A stretch of DNA of 64,000 nt from Insolitispirillum peregrinum (GCF_900156605.1 NZ_FTOA01000010.1:1-64000); one strand, 5' to 3'; shown: positions 16,995-26,542, numbered from the stretch's first letter. Numbers and translations: made by a program. Notes: generated by a model not told the origin, from the letters alone.

Positions 16995-19606
16995 GGCGCA
17001 AACCCCTGAGCCGCACTGTCGGTGTCGATGCCGCTGTAGCCGAGGGTCTGCAACGCCTTGATATGGCTGAAAAAGGTGCGGGTGATGGCATCGTTCAGCC
17101 CGGCCAGGTGCTGTTCGGCACTGAACAGGTCTCCGTCCAGCCGCCTGACCACCGCCGGGTTGCCACTCATGAACTCCAGTTCCAGCGCCCAGATCACCGC
17201 CATGGCGGCATGGGCCAGCCGCAGGGCCATTTGCGCCACCGGCTGACCGTCAGGGCTGGGCAGCTTGCCCAGATGGTCGATCAGGCGGCCAATCTGGTGG
17301 GCCAGCGAGCGCGGGTTGCCTTCGTCGGCGATCACCAGATCCAGCACCGCATGCGATTGCAGGACGGTACGATAGCGTGACCGGTAGGTGATCGAGCTGT
17401 CGCACAGCTCCAGCGCCAGCCGCAGGCCGGGTTCCGCCGGGCCTGGGATGGTGCGCGCGGCCAGCCCGCGCAGGATACCTGAGGTAAACTGTGCCCGTTC
17501 CAGCTTGCGGCCCATGTCGAGGAACCGCCACCCGGCGTGGCGGGTCATGTTTTCAGCCACCATCCCGCCCAACGCCGCCAGCACGATGATCAACGAGTCC
17601 AGCGCGTCAAGGGCCCCGTCCAGATCGCGCTGTCCATTGGGGAATTTGCTGCGGGCATGGTCAAGGCGCGGGCCCAGCACATGCAACAGGTCCGGCGACA
17701 GGCGGTCGCGCACGCCGGGCAACAGGCGACCGACCGCAACCAGCAACTCGTCCAGCGCCTGTCCCGGGCTGCACGCCCGGGTGAGGGCCGACATCAGCAC
17801 CGGCCCGTCCACCAGCGCTTCGGGCACCGGGCGGTCGAGCAGGCCGCGTTCGGCAAGGATCGAGCTGAGAATGGCGACTTCGGTGCGCTCGCGGGGGCCA
17901 AGGATGCCTTCGGCCAACCGGCTGATGCAACAGCGCAGCAGGCGGGCGGCGTTATCGGCCCGTTCGGCATAGCGGCCCAGCCAGTACAGGTTATCGGCCA
18001 CCCGGCTGGGCAACTCGCCCGCACTGCGACGCAGAACCAGTGGCGGAGCCGGAGGCGGGGCGGGGACGACGGTATCGCCCTCGGCCGCAGTCAGCACCCA
18101 CACGTCTTTACTGATACCGCCATGGGCCAGCGACAGGGCTTCGAGGCCAGAGAACTTTTCCTGCGTCCCGACGCGGGCAAAGCCGCCCGGCAGGACGGTA
18201 TAGGAGCCGTCGGCGGTGGCAATCACGAACATCCGCAGGATCAGCGGACGGGGCTCCATCCTGCCGTTGCTCCACACCGGGGTGGTTGAGGGGATCGGCT
18301 TTTCCTGCACCACGAACTCGTGCGGGCGGCGGGCAATGTCGGCCAGCAAGGCATTCCGGGCCATTTCGTCCATCGCCATCGGGTCAAAGGCTTCGGTGGC
18401 CGATGACGGGAACGTCCGGCGGATCAGGCGGTTGTCCAGAAACCGCAGCCCGTCTTCCCGCGGACCCGATGTGCCGCACCACCAGCTCGGCAGCGATGGC
18501 AGCAGCAGGTTTTCCCTCAGAAGGCGTTGGGCAAGCCAGGGCAGGAAGGCCGCCAGCGCCGGGGTTTCCAGCACCCCGCAGCCGATGGCATTGCCGACCG
18601 CCAGCGTTTTGTTCCTGATTGCCTGCATGATGCCACTGGCCCCCAGGGCCGAGTCTGGCCGCAGTTCCAGCGGGTCGGTATATTCGGAATCAATCCGTCG
18701 CAGCAGCACATCGACCGGATGCAGGCCGGACAGGGTTTTCAGGAATACATGGTCGCCGCGCACTGTCAGATCGGCGCCTTCGGCCAGAATCAGGTTCAGT
18801 TCGCGTGCCAGCGAGGCATGTTCAACATAGGTTTCGCTGAACGGGCCGGGGGTCAGCAACACCATGCGCGGGTTGTCATTGTGCGCCGGGGCCATCGCTT
18901 GCAGGGCCTGTTGCCACAGTTCATAGAACGGACGCAGGCGGCGCACCGGGGCGGTGCGAAAGATTTCCGGCAGGGCGCGGGCCAGAACCAGCCGGTTTTC
19001 CAGCACAAAGCCACTGCCCGCCGGGGCATCAAGGCGGTCGGCCACCACCCGCCATTGCCCGTCCGGCCCGCGGGCCAGATCGGCGGCATAGGCGTGCAGA
19101 AAGCGGGCTCCGGGTTTCAGGGCATGGCGGGCAGCGCGCAGAAAGCGCCGGTTGCCCAGCACCAGCGACGCTGGATAGCTGCCGTCGGCCAACAGGGTTT
19201 GCGGACCGTACAGATCACGCAGGATGGCGTCAATCAGGGTGGCACGCTGCCGGAGACCCTGCGCCAGTCCTTCCCATTCCTGGGCGGGCAGGATCACCGG
19301 CAACAGGTCAAACTCCCACGGGGCGGTGGGCGGTGCCACGCCGGGAGTCCCGATCGGGGCCCGGCGGGTGATGCCGTTTTCTTCCAGATGGCGATGAATG
19401 CGTTCGATCCGTTCGCCCATGACATCACCAGGCAGGGAGCAGATGCTCCCCACCAGGGATTGCCAGTGCGAGCGGATTTGCCCTTCGCCATCGACCATTT
19501 CGTCGATGGGAGTGGCACTCGCTTGCCTGTCGATCAGATCGACATGTGTATGTTCGTCGATCAGATCGACAGTCGCCTGCTGAATGTGCTCCCCCCCGGT
19601 CCCCAT
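16991..19606 (-). CDS. Fusion of circularly permuted ATP-grasp and alpha-E domains
   Basis: An 871-residue protein. Residues from about 50 to 505 form a permuted ATP-grasp unit (EWEGLAQGLRQRATLIDAILRDLYGPQ, SLVLGNRRFLRA, VVLLTPGPFSETYVEHASLARE-like segment). From about 535 onward is a full alpha-E domain beginning SRVADNLYWLGRYAERADNAARLLR. It joins in one chain what the operon also encodes as two separate proteins (14653-16122 and 13649-14620), so the operon holds two paralogous sets. The ATG at 19606 has AGGA about nine bases upstream. Its stop overlaps the next start by four bases. Whether the two sets act in sequence on one product or on different ones cannot be told from the sequence. 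Confidence 0.88.
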   Translation of the reverse strand: MGTGGEHIQQATVDLIDEHTHVDLIDRQASATPIDEMVDGEGQIRSHWQSLVGSICSLPGDVMGERIERIHRHLEENGITRRAPIGTPGVAPPTAPWEFDLLPVILPAQEWEGLAQGLRQRATLIDAILRDLYGPQTLLADGSYPASLVLGNRRFLRAARHALKPGARFLHAYAADLARGPDGQWRVVADRLDAPAGSGFVLENRLVLARALPEIFRTAPVRRLRPFYELWQQALQAMAPAHNDNPRMVLLTPGPFSETYVEHASLARELNLILAEGADLTVRGDHVFLKTLSGLHPVDVLLRRIDSEYTDPLELRPDSALGASGIMQAIRNKTLAVGNAIGCGVLETPALAAFLPWLAQRLLRENLLLPSLPSWWCGTSGPREDGLRFLDNRLIRRTFPSSATEAFDPMAMDEMARNALLADIARRPHEFVVQEKPIPSTTPVWSNGRMEPRPLILRMFVIATADGSYTVLPGGFARVGTQEKFSGLEALSLAHGGISKDVWVLTAAEGDTVVPAPPPAPPLVLRRSAGELPSRVADNLYWLGRYAERADNAARLLRCCISRLAEGILGPRERTEVAILSSILAERGLLDRPVPEALVDGPVLMSALTRACSPGQALDELLVAVGRLLPGVRDRLSPDLLHVLGPRLDHARSKFPNGQRDLDGALDALDSLIIVLAALGGMVAENMTRHAGWRFLDMGRKLERAQFTSGILRGLAARTIPGPAEPGLRLALELCDSSITYRSRYRTVLQSHAVLDLVIADEGNPRSLAHQIGRLIDHLGKLPSPDGQPVAQMALRLAHAAMAVIWALELEFMSGNPAVVRRLDGDLFSAEQHLAGLNDAITRTFFSHIKALQTLGYSGIDTDSAAQGFAP

Positions 19607-19663
19607 GGGTCGTTATCCTGATTTTTTATGGTAGCAAACAGTGATGGCCTTGGTCCTGCGGCG

Positions 19664-22600
19664 TTACGGAGCGCGCCGCAGGTCGAGGGTCAGCGGGAAG
19701 TCCGGGTTGCGGGCTTCTTCGGGGGCAGGCACCGGCCCGATGCTGTGGCCGATGTTGAAGAACCGCGCCCGTCGCCGGCTTTCGGCTTCGTTGGCATTGA
19801 CCGGGAAGGTTTCAAAGTTGCGCCCGCCCGGATGGGCAACGTTGTAGGTGCAGCCGCCCAGCGAGCGCCCGTTCCAGGTATCCACAATGTCGAACACCAG
19901 CGGAGCATGCGAACGGATGGTCGGATGCAGGCAGGACGGCGGTTGCCAGGCGCGATAGCGCACGCCGGCGACGAATTCGCCTTCGGTGCCGGTGCCCTGC
20001 AACGGAACCCGCACGCCGTTCACCGCCACCACATAGCGGCCTTCGACCAGATTGTTGACTTTCACCTGCATCCGTTCGACCGAGGAATCGACAAAGCGCA
20101 CAGTGCCGCCGCCTGCCGGTTCTTCACCCAGCACATGCCACGGTTCCAGCGCGGTGCGCAGTTCAAGGTCAATGGTGCGGGTGGTGATCGACCCGACCGC
20201 CGGGAAGCGGAATTCCTGGTGCGGCTTGAACCAGTCGTTTTCAAACGGCAGGCCGTGATCGCGCAGGTCGGCCAGCACGTCGGTGATGTCGTCCCACACA
20301 AAATGCGGCAGCATGAAGCGGTCATGCAGCACATTGCCCCAGCGGATCAGCGGACGATCATAGGGGTGATCCCAGAAGGTCGAGATCAGCCCGCGCAGCA
20401 GCAGTTGCTGGGCAAGGCTCATTTCGGCATGGGGCGGCATTTCAAAGCCGCGCAGCTCCAGCAGACCCAGACGACCGCTGCTGCTGTCGGGCGAGAACAG
20501 CTTGTCGATGCAGAATTCGGCGCGGTGGGTGTTGCCGGTGATGTCGGTCAGCACATGGCGCAGCACGCGGTCGATCAGCCACGGCGGCGTTTCCGTGTTC
20601 TGCGGGATCTGGGCCAGCGCGATTTCCAGTTCGTGGGTGGCATCCTCGCGGGCCTCGTCCACGCGCGGGTGCTGGCTGGTCGGGCCGATAAACAGGCCCG
20701 AGAACAGGTAGCTGAGCGACGGGTGGTTATGCCAGTAGGCCAACAGGCTGCGCAGCAGGTCCGGGCGGCGCAGGAACGGGCTGTCGGCCGGGGTCGCTCC
20801 CCCAACCACCATGTGGTTGCCGCCGCCGGTGCCGACATGGCGACCGTCGATCATGAACTTTTCGGTCCCGAGGCGGGTCTGGCGGGCTTCTTCGTACAGG
20901 GTGGTGGTGGTGGAAACCAGCTCTTCCCAGCTTTCCGACGGGCAGACGTTGACTTCGATCACCCCCGGGTCCGGCGTCACCGAGAAGTGCTTCAGGCGCA
21001 CGTCCTGCGGCGGCTTGTAGCCTTCCAGCATGATCGGCTGGCCGATCTTGCGGGCGGTGTCTTCCAGCGCAGTGACCAGTTCGAGATAGTCTTCGCAGGT
21101 GGTGAGCGGCGGCATGAACACATGCAGCAGGCCGTCCCGCACTTCGACGCACACGGCGGTGCGCACAATCCACGACGCCGATTCCTGTGCCGCCGGTTGA
21201 CGGTTCGGGTACTGGCGGGGCCGCGATGCCGACGGACGGCCCTGATCCTGTCCGCTGCGCAGGGCATGGGTGGCGTGGGGGCTGGCGTGGGAAATGGCAT
21301 CGGCGGTGCGCGGGTCGAGCATGCGGAACTGCTGGTGGGTTGGCAGCTTGCCGCGCGGTTCCAGCGGGTCGCGTTCCCAATGCCACGGGTAATCCCCTTC
21401 GCTGACCCACGGCAGGGAATCCAGTGGCAGGCGGTAGCCCATCGGGCTGTCGCCGGGGATCAGGTAACAGCGTTCGTCACGCAGGAACCACGGGCCGGAG
21501 GTCCAGCCGGAGTCCGACTTTTGCAACGGAATGACCACCCCGACGGGGGACTGCAGGCCACGGTCGAACACCCGTGCCAGACGGGCGCGGTCTTCGGCAT
21601 TCGACAGGTTGGACTGGTGCGGGTCAACGTTGGAGGGCAGGCGCTGTTCTTTCCACAGGTAATACCAGACGTCTTCATAGGCGGGCATCAGCCAGCGGTC
21701 ATCCAGCCGCAGGCGTTCGGCCAGCGCGTGGGCAAAGGCCTGCGAGGTTTCAAAGGTCAGCGATCCCTTTGACTCGTCACCGGCCAGCAGGGCCTGATCC
21801 TTCCAGATCGGCTCGCCATCCTTGCGCCACCAACAGCCCAAAGCCCAGCGTGGCAGGCTTTCGCCCGGATACCATTTGCCCTGTCCATAGTGCAACAACG
21901 GGCCGGTGGTCCATGTGTCGGTCAGGCGGCGCAGCAGGCGACCGGCCAGCAGGCGCTTGGTTGGCCCCAGCGCGGCAGTGGTCCATTCCTCGCCGTTCAT
22001 GTCGTCAATGGAAACGAACGTCGGTTCACCGCCCATGGTCAGGCGCACATCACCGGCGGTCAGACGCTGGTCGATCTCGTGGCCCAGCGTTTCAATCGCC
22101 TTCCACTGTTCGCGGGTATAGGGCTTGGTGGTGCGGGGCGTTTCCAGCACCCGGCTGACCTCCATGTGGTGGCTGAATTCGACCTCGCACTTTTCCAGCA
22201 GGCCATCAATCGGCGCCGCCGAGCCGGGTTCCGGGGTAGCAGCCAGCGGGATGTGGCCTTCACCGGCAAACAGGCCCGAGGTCGGGTCCAGACCAACCCA
22301 GCCCGCACCGGGAAGATAGACTTCGGTCCAGGCGTGCAGGTCGGTGAAATCGGCTTCGGGGCCGCTGGGGCCGTCGAGGGCTTTCTGGTCGGCGGTCAAC
22401 TGGATCAGATAGCCCGAGACAAAGCGGGCGGCAAAGCCCAGATGGCGCAAAATCTGCACCAGCAGCCAGGCGGAATCACGGCACGAGCCGGTGGCCTTTT
22501 CCAGCGTTTCTTCCGGGGTCTGCACCCCCGGCTCCATGCGGATCACATAGCTGATGTCCTGTTGCAGGCGCATGTTCAGCGCCACCAGAAAATCAACCGT

Positions 22601-23023
22601 CCGGATCGGGGTGGACAGGTCCACCGAGTCCACCCATGCCTTCAGGCGTGGGGTCAGCTCGCCCAGATCACGGAACGGGGCCAGTTCCTTGTCCAGCGCG
22701 TGGTCATAGTCAAAGGGCACCTGTTCGGCGCTGGGTTCCAGAAAGAAATCGAACGGATTGATCACCGCCATGTCGGCGACCAGATCAACGGTGACTTCAA
22801 AGCTGGTGGTCTTTTCCGGGAACACCAGCCGGGCAAGGAAATTCCCCTGCGGGTCCTGTTGCCAGTTCAGGAAATGGGTCGAGGGCGTGACCTTCAGCGA
22901 ATAGCTGAGGATCGGGGTCCGGCTGTGCGGGGCAGGGCGCAGGCGGACGACCTGAGCACCCAGCGAGATGGGACGGTCATAGTGATAGGCGGTGCGATGA
23001 GTCAGGGCCACATGAATAGACAT
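19664..23023 (-). CDS. Large transglutaminase family protein (DUF2126), first gene of the operon
   Basis: An 1119-residue protein. The first 270 residues are a transglutaminase unit: the N-terminal beta domain MSIHVALTHRTAYHYDRPISLGAQVVRLRP, then the triad Cys181 (KATGSCRDSAW), His230 (FTDLHAWTEVYLPG) and Asp246 (GLDPTSG). The rest is the long DUF2126 region, with LTMGGEPTFVSIDDMNGEEW and a HVGTGGGNHMVVGG Gly-rich stretch that recalls a ligase-type active site. This architecture is usual for the family. No signal peptide is seen. It is followed after 57 bases by the ATP-grasp/alpha-E fusion, and its promoter must lie in 23024-23422. The function is predicted only: processing or cross-linking of a peptide made by the ATP-grasp enzymes. 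Confidence 0.9.
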   Translation of the reverse strand: MSIHVALTHRTAYHYDRPISLGAQVVRLRPAPHSRTPILSYSLKVTPSTHFLNWQQDPQGNFLARLVFPEKTTSFEVTVDLVADMAVINPFDFFLEPSAEQVPFDYDHALDKELAPFRDLGELTPRLKAWVDSVDLSTPIRTVDFLVALNMRLQQDISYVIRMEPGVQTPEETLEKATGSCRDSAWLLVQILRHLGFAARFVSGYLIQLTADQKALDGPSGPEADFTDLHAWTEVYLPGAGWVGLDPTSGLFAGEGHIPLAATPEPGSAAPIDGLLEKCEVEFSHHMEVSRVLETPRTTKPYTREQWKAIETLGHEIDQRLTAGDVRLTMGGEPTFVSIDDMNGEEWTTAALGPTKRLLAGRLLRRLTDTWTTGPLLHYGQGKWYPGESLPRWALGCWWRKDGEPIWKDQALLAGDESKGSLTFETSQAFAHALAERLRLDDRWLMPAYEDVWYYLWKEQRLPSNVDPHQSNLSNAEDRARLARVFDRGLQSPVGVVIPLQKSDSGWTSGPWFLRDERCYLIPGDSPMGYRLPLDSLPWVSEGDYPWHWERDPLEPRGKLPTHQQFRMLDPRTADAISHASPHATHALRSGQDQGRPSASRPRQYPNRQPAAQESASWIVRTAVCVEVRDGLLHVFMPPLTTCEDYLELVTALEDTARKIGQPIMLEGYKPPQDVRLKHFSVTPDPGVIEVNVCPSESWEELVSTTTTLYEEARQTRLGTEKFMIDGRHVGTGGGNHMVVGGATPADSPFLRRPDLLRSLLAYWHNHPSLSYLFSGLFIGPTSQHPRVDEAREDATHELEIALAQIPQNTETPPWLIDRVLRHVLTDITGNTHRAEFCIDKLFSPDSSSGRLGLLELRGFEMPPHAEMSLAQQLLLRGLISTFWDHPYDRPLIRWGNVLHDRFMLPHFVWDDITDVLADLRDHGLPFENDWFKPHQEFRFPAVGSITTRTIDLELRTALEPWHVLGEEPAGGGTVRFVDSSVERMQVKVNNLVEGRYVVAVNGVRVPLQGTGTEGEFVAGVRYRAWQPPSCLHPTIRSHAPLVFDIVDTWNGRSLGGCTYNVAHPGGRNFETFPVNANEAESRRRARFFNIGHSIGPVPAPEEARNPDFPLTLDLRRAP

Positions 23024-23422
23024 GATCAGAACGTCCGCTGCTGAAATGGGGAGGTGGCGAGAGGCAGAAGGGCGGGATCAGGCGGGGATAATGGGCGAAG
23101 GGACGTGCCCGCAGGCAAAAGAAGAGTTTGTGACAGGGCCGGGACAAGACTGCGGCGGAAACAAACGACCGACAGGGGACGGCATGTCCGGAGGGAAAGG
23201 CCCGCAGGGGCGCGAGGTAACGAGGTGGGGGGCCATACAAAAAGATCAAAAAATGCGGCTACCGGAGTTCGGCGGCGTAGGCAAGGGCGAGAGGAAAAGG
23301 ATGTGTCTCGCCAGAGAGAAACATCAAGCCTTGGCAGAAGAACGGCATATCGCCTATGAAAGAGGCATTCCAGAAAACGGAACAATGGCACGAAGCGGGG
23401 CCTCCCCGTCAAAGGAACCGTG
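23024..23422. promoter_or_regulatory. Divergent intergenic region between the DUF2126 and flavoprotein genes
   Basis: This purine-rich 399-base stretch must hold promoters for both divergent genes. I see no convincing -35/-10 pair and no operator. A small hairpin, CGGGG-CCT-CCCCG, lies at about 23397-23409, and AAAGGA at 23411-23416 serves the plus-strand gene. Short frames on the minus strand here have no gene-like character. Confidence 0.4.
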
Positions 23423-24676
23423 ATGGTTGATGGTGATGCAAAACATGGGCCAATGCAAGCAAACGTCCGTTCTGTTGCGGTGATCGGTGGCGGTCCCGCC
23501 GGGCTGATGGCCGCCGAACGGGTTGCTGAAGCGGGATACCGTGTTGATGTTTACGAGCGTATGCCCTCCGTCGGGCGCAAAATCCTGATGGCGGGGAAGA
23601 CCGGCCTCAACCTGACGCATTCCGAACCGCAGGCCGACTTTCTGGCCCGCTATGGCACGCAGGCTGCCACTCTTGCAGGCATTGTGCGCAGTTTCGATGC
23701 ACAGGCGGTGCGCGATTGGGCGGCAGGGCTGGGAGTGGAAACCTATGTGGGGTCCTCTGGGCGGGTGTTTCCGCGCGAAATGAAGGCCGCGCCGTTGTTG
23801 CGGGCGTGGGTGCGGCGGTTGCGGACGCTGGGGGTGCGGTTCCATGTCCGCCACCGCTGGACCGGCTGGCAGGCCGATGGCAGTCTGTGTTTTGAAGGCC
23901 CGGAGGGGCAGGCGGTGATCTGCCCGCCCCCGGCGGCAACCGTGCTGGCGCTGGGTGGGGGCAGTTGGGCCTCGCTGGGTTCGGATGGGGCGTGGTGCCC
24001 GCTGCTGGCGGCAGCAGGGGCCGGGGTGGCTCCGCTGCGTCCGGCAAACTGCGGCTTCGAGGTCGTCTGGTCGCCGGTGCTGCGTGACCGCTTTGCTGGC
24101 GAGCCGGTGAAGACAGTGGTGGCCCGGTATGGCGAGGTCAGCAAACCGGGTGAGTTCGTTCTGTCCCGCGACGGGGTGGAGGGCAGCCTGATTTATGCCT
24201 TCTCGGCAGCCTTGCGCGATGCCTGTGAACGGGACGGGCAGGCGGTGTTGTCGCTGGACCTGCTGCCGGGGCGGGACAGTGAGCGTTTGCGGCAGGATTT
24301 GCGCCGTCCCCGTGGCAGCTTGTCGGCGTCGTCGTACTTGAAAAAGGCGCTGGGGTTGGAGGGGGTGAAGGCCGCGTTGGTACGGGAAATTCTGGGGCCC
24401 AGCCTGCTCGATCATCCCGAGCGGTTGATCCGTACCCTGAAAGACTTTCCGCTGACCGTCCTGCGGCCGCGCCCGATCGACGAGGCCATCAGCACCGCCG
24501 GAGGGGTGATGTTTGGCTCGATGACCCCGGAGCTGATGCTGACCACCCGGCCCGGCGTGTTTTGTTGTGGTGAAATGCTGGACTGGGAAGCCCCCACCGG
24601 CGGCTATCTGCTGACCGCTTGCTTTGCCACCGGGGCCTGGGTGGGGGATGCGGTGGTGCGCTGGGGGCAGAAATGA
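23423..24676 (+). CDS. Flavoprotein of the HI0933/BaiN type (TIGR03862-like), NAD(P)/FAD-dependent oxidoreductase
   Basis: A 417-residue protein with an N-terminal FAD-binding Rossmann motif, VAVIGGGPAGLMAAERVAEAGYRVDVYERM, then GRKILMAGKTGLNLTHSEP, the signature of the HI0933/BaiN family. It also has VLALGGGSWASLGSDGAW and, near the C-terminus, GGVMFGSMTPELMLTTRPGVFCCGEMLDWEAPTGGYLLT. Proteins of this family bind FAD, but physiological substrates are mostly unknown; the gut homologue BaiN acts on bile acids. The ATG at 23423 is preferred over GTG 23420 because AAAGGA ends six bases before it. Its stop abuts the stop of the HTH-cupin gene on the other strand with no space. Confidence 0.85.
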   Translation: MVDGDAKHGPMQANVRSVAVIGGGPAGLMAAERVAEAGYRVDVYERMPSVGRKILMAGKTGLNLTHSEPQADFLARYGTQAATLAGIVRSFDAQAVRDWAAGLGVETYVGSSGRVFPREMKAAPLLRAWVRRLRTLGVRFHVRHRWTGWQADGSLCFEGPEGQAVICPPPAATVLALGGGSWASLGSDGAWCPLLAAAGAGVAPLRPANCGFEVVWSPVLRDRFAGEPVKTVVARYGEVSKPGEFVLSRDGVEGSLIYAFSAALRDACERDGQAVLSLDLLPGRDSERLRQDLRRPRGSLSASSYLKKALGLEGVKAALVREILGPSLLDHPERLIRTLKDFPLTVLRPRPIDEAISTAGGVMFGSMTPELMLTTRPGVFCCGEMLDWEAPTGGYLLTACFATGAWVGDAVVRWGQK

Positions 24677-25300
24677 TCACCACACCGGCGGGGTGGTGAT
24701 CCACAGAACGCGGGTTTGTCCGTCGGCCAGATTGCGGAAGCGATGGGGCAGCGGGCTTTCAAAGTAAAAGGAATCGCCTTCGGCCAGCCGGTAAATCGAG
24801 CCGTCGATGTGGATTTCCAGCCGCCCTTCCAGCACCACGCCGCATTCCTCGCCTTCGTGATGATAGGTGTCGTCCCCCGAGCCGCCGTTCGGTTCGAGGG
24901 TGATTTCCATCACCTGCAACACGCCTTCGTTATGGGCGTTGAGGAATTCCTTCACCATCCCCTTGGCACCAAAGCTGACCCGCCGCCGCTGATTGACGCG
25001 TACGATACGGCGGGCTTCCTGTTCAACGGCGGCTTCCGAACCGTTGAACAAGGCATGGACCGGCATGTCCAGCACCGCGCAGATCAGGCGCAGCGCCCGG
25101 ATCGACGGCGAGGATATGCCGCGCTCGATCTGGCTGAGCAACCCGACCGAAATGTTGACCATCTCGGCGACCTGTTGCAGTGACAGGTTTTGCGCCTGCC
25201 GGGCCTTGCGGATGGCAAGCCCCAGCGAACGGTCATCCTCGCTAATGTCGTCTTCGGCGGTCGGTAAGGGTGACACGGGGGCGGCGGGAATGTCGATCAT
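24677..25300 (-). CDS. HTH-XRE/cupin transcriptional regulator
   Basis: A 207-residue protein. Residues about 27-82 form an XRE helix-turn-helix (LGLAIRKARQAQNLSLQQVAEMVNISVGLLSQIERGISSPSIRALRLICAVLDM), and residues about 130-205 form a small cupin (YHHEGEECGVVLEGRLEIHIDG, EGDSFYFESPLPHRF). This architecture matches PuuR-like regulators, which often control polyamine or amino-acid catabolism and sense a small molecule through the cupin. It is divergent from the amino-acid ABC transporter operon that ends with a PuuB-like oxidase, so that operon is the likely target. Inverted repeats in the intergenic region could be its operators. Confidence 0.9.
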   Translation of the reverse strand: MIDIPAAPVSPLPTAEDDISEDDRSLGLAIRKARQAQNLSLQQVAEMVNISVGLLSQIERGISSPSIRALRLICAVLDMPVHALFNGSEAAVEQEARRIVRVNQRRRVSFGAKGMVKEFLNAHNEGVLQVMEITLEPNGGSGDDTYHHEGEECGVVLEGRLEIHIDGSIYRLAEGDSFYFESPLPHRFRNLADGQTRVLWITTPPVW

Positions 25301-25678
25301 GGGCTGGCATCACAATGTTGAAAATAGGGAGTGGAAAACGGATTGTTCTGTCGTTTCCGTGAAAACGGCAAGTTCGGTTGCAAGGGGAGTGCTATCCTGA
25401 AAGATCGCCAGAAGCGGGAAGCCGACTATACGGGACTTTGCAGGGGAAGGCAATTTCCTGTGCAACGGTTCGCTGTGAGGACGCATCATTTTTTCATCTC
25501 CCTGAAAAAAATCTCCTAATCATGTTGCAAGATACGATCATTTCAGTACAGTGAAAAAACCGACTGCGGTAGTCGGGACGAACGCAGGGCTCGCCAGCCG
25601 ATCGAGGAGTCTCCTCGACCCTGCCCGGCGGTGCGCTTGACGACGATATTGTCCTCATCTCACATAGGGGCTTGTTTC
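25301..25678 (+). promoter_or_regulatory. Divergent control region between the HTH-cupin regulator and the ABC operon
   Basis: The regulator-proximal part holds imperfect inverted repeats of GGAAA-CG / CG-TTTCC type around 25332-25360 and CGTTT-N6-AAACG nearby, plausible operators. The middle is AT-richer than its surroundings (CATTTTTTCATCTCCC, GTGAAAAAAC) and is the probable promoter zone of the ABC operon. The ABC-proximal part is a structured leader listed separately. No start-site data can be read from sequence alone. Confidence 0.5.
25560..25624 (+). promoter_or_regulatory. Structured 5' leader of the amino-acid ABC operon, possible cis-acting RNA
   Basis: Three pairings can be drawn: CCGACT (25560-25565) with AGTCGG (25571-25576); TCGAGGAG (25602-25609) with CTCCTCGA (25611-25618); and GCAGGG (25584-25589) with CCCTGC (25619-25624), which encloses the second hairpin with a 12-base one-sided bulge. 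It ends 54 bases before the start codon. I do not recognise it as a named riboswitch. Confidence 0.4.
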
Positions 25679-26440
25679 ATGCATATGAAAAAGAAGATCG
25701 TGTCTGCCGCTTTTGCTGTCCTGAGTTGTTGTGTGGCGACATGGGCCGTTCCGGCGGTGGCCGCCGATACTCTGGTGGTCGGGGTGACCACCACCGGCGT
25801 TCCGTTCACCTTCATGGATACGGCGACGCAAAAGCCGTCCGGGGCGATGGTTGACCTCGCCGCTGCCATTGCCGAAGATAACGGCATGAGCGTGCAGTTT
25901 GAACAGGTGGCTTTTTCGGCCCTGATCCCGTCGCTGACCTCGGGCAAGATCAACATCATTTCCGCCGGGATGCTGGCGACCGACAAGCGCCGCGAAGTGG
26001 TGGATTTCAGCCTGCCGGTTTACACCTATGGCGAAGGGATGTTCGTCGCGGCCACTGATGCCAAGGAATACCTGCTGTCGGACCTGAAGGGCGAAGTGGT
26101 CGGGGCCCAGATCGGTACTTCGTTTGCCGAAGCCCTGAAGGCCACCGGTACCTTCAGTGAAGTGAAGCTTTATGACAGCATCGCCGACATCATGCGTGAC
26201 GTGAAGCTGGGCCGCATCAAGGCCGGGTTCGGCGATCAGCCGATTGTTTCCTATCAGATCAGCAAGAACCCCGATCTCGGCATCCGTCTGGTGAAGTCCT
26301 ATCAGCCGCTGAAGCCCGGTGATGTTTCACTGGCCGTTGCCAAGGACAACGCAGCGCTGCTGGAAAAGGTCAACGCCTCGATCCGCAAACTGCAGGAAAC
26401 CGGCAAACTGTCGGAAATTCTGGCCAAATATAGCCTGTAA
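25679..26440 (+). CDS. Periplasmic amino-acid-binding protein of an ABC transporter
   Basis: A 253-residue family 3 solute-binding protein. The ATG at 25679 is eight bases after AGGGG; the longer frame from 25631 lacks a ribosome-binding site and would bury the signal peptide. Residues 1-29 form a signal peptide (MHMKKKIVSAAFAVLSCCVATWAVPAVAA), cleaved about at AVAA-DTL. The mature part reads LVVGVTTTGVPFTFMD, GAMVDLAAAIAEDNGMSVQFEQVAFSALIPSLTSGKINII, ATDKRREVVDFSLPVYTYGEG, all typical of polar amino-acid or opine binders. The permease and ATPase genes follow in the same operon, and an FAD amine oxidase comes after them. The exact ligand is not determinable. Confidence 0.9.
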   Translation: MHMKKKIVSAAFAVLSCCVATWAVPAVAADTLVVGVTTTGVPFTFMDTATQKPSGAMVDLAAAIAEDNGMSVQFEQVAFSALIPSLTSGKINIISAGMLATDKRREVVDFSLPVYTYGEGMFVAATDAKEYLLSDLKGEVVGAQIGTSFAEALKATGTFSEVKLYDSIADIMRDVKLGRIKAGFGDQPIVSYQISKNPDLGIRLVKSYQPLKPGDVSLAVAKDNAALLEKVNASIRKLQETGKLSEILAKYSL

Positions 26441-26542
26441 TTTCGTGAAAATGCTCTGAAGGTGCTGACGGGAAGGGCCTTTGACCACGCCACCCCTTCC
26501 TGTACGCCCCTTTGGGGAAAAGACCCTGTAAAGGCATAGGCC

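Noticed and set aside
19628-21772. 714-residue plus-strand frame opposite the DUF2126 gene
   Set aside because: A shadow frame caused by high GC; the minus strand has the transglutaminase domain.
25560-25624. Guanidine-II/III or glycine riboswitch
   Set aside because: The conserved loop sequences of these classes as I know them are not seen, so the element is reported only as an unnamed structured leader.
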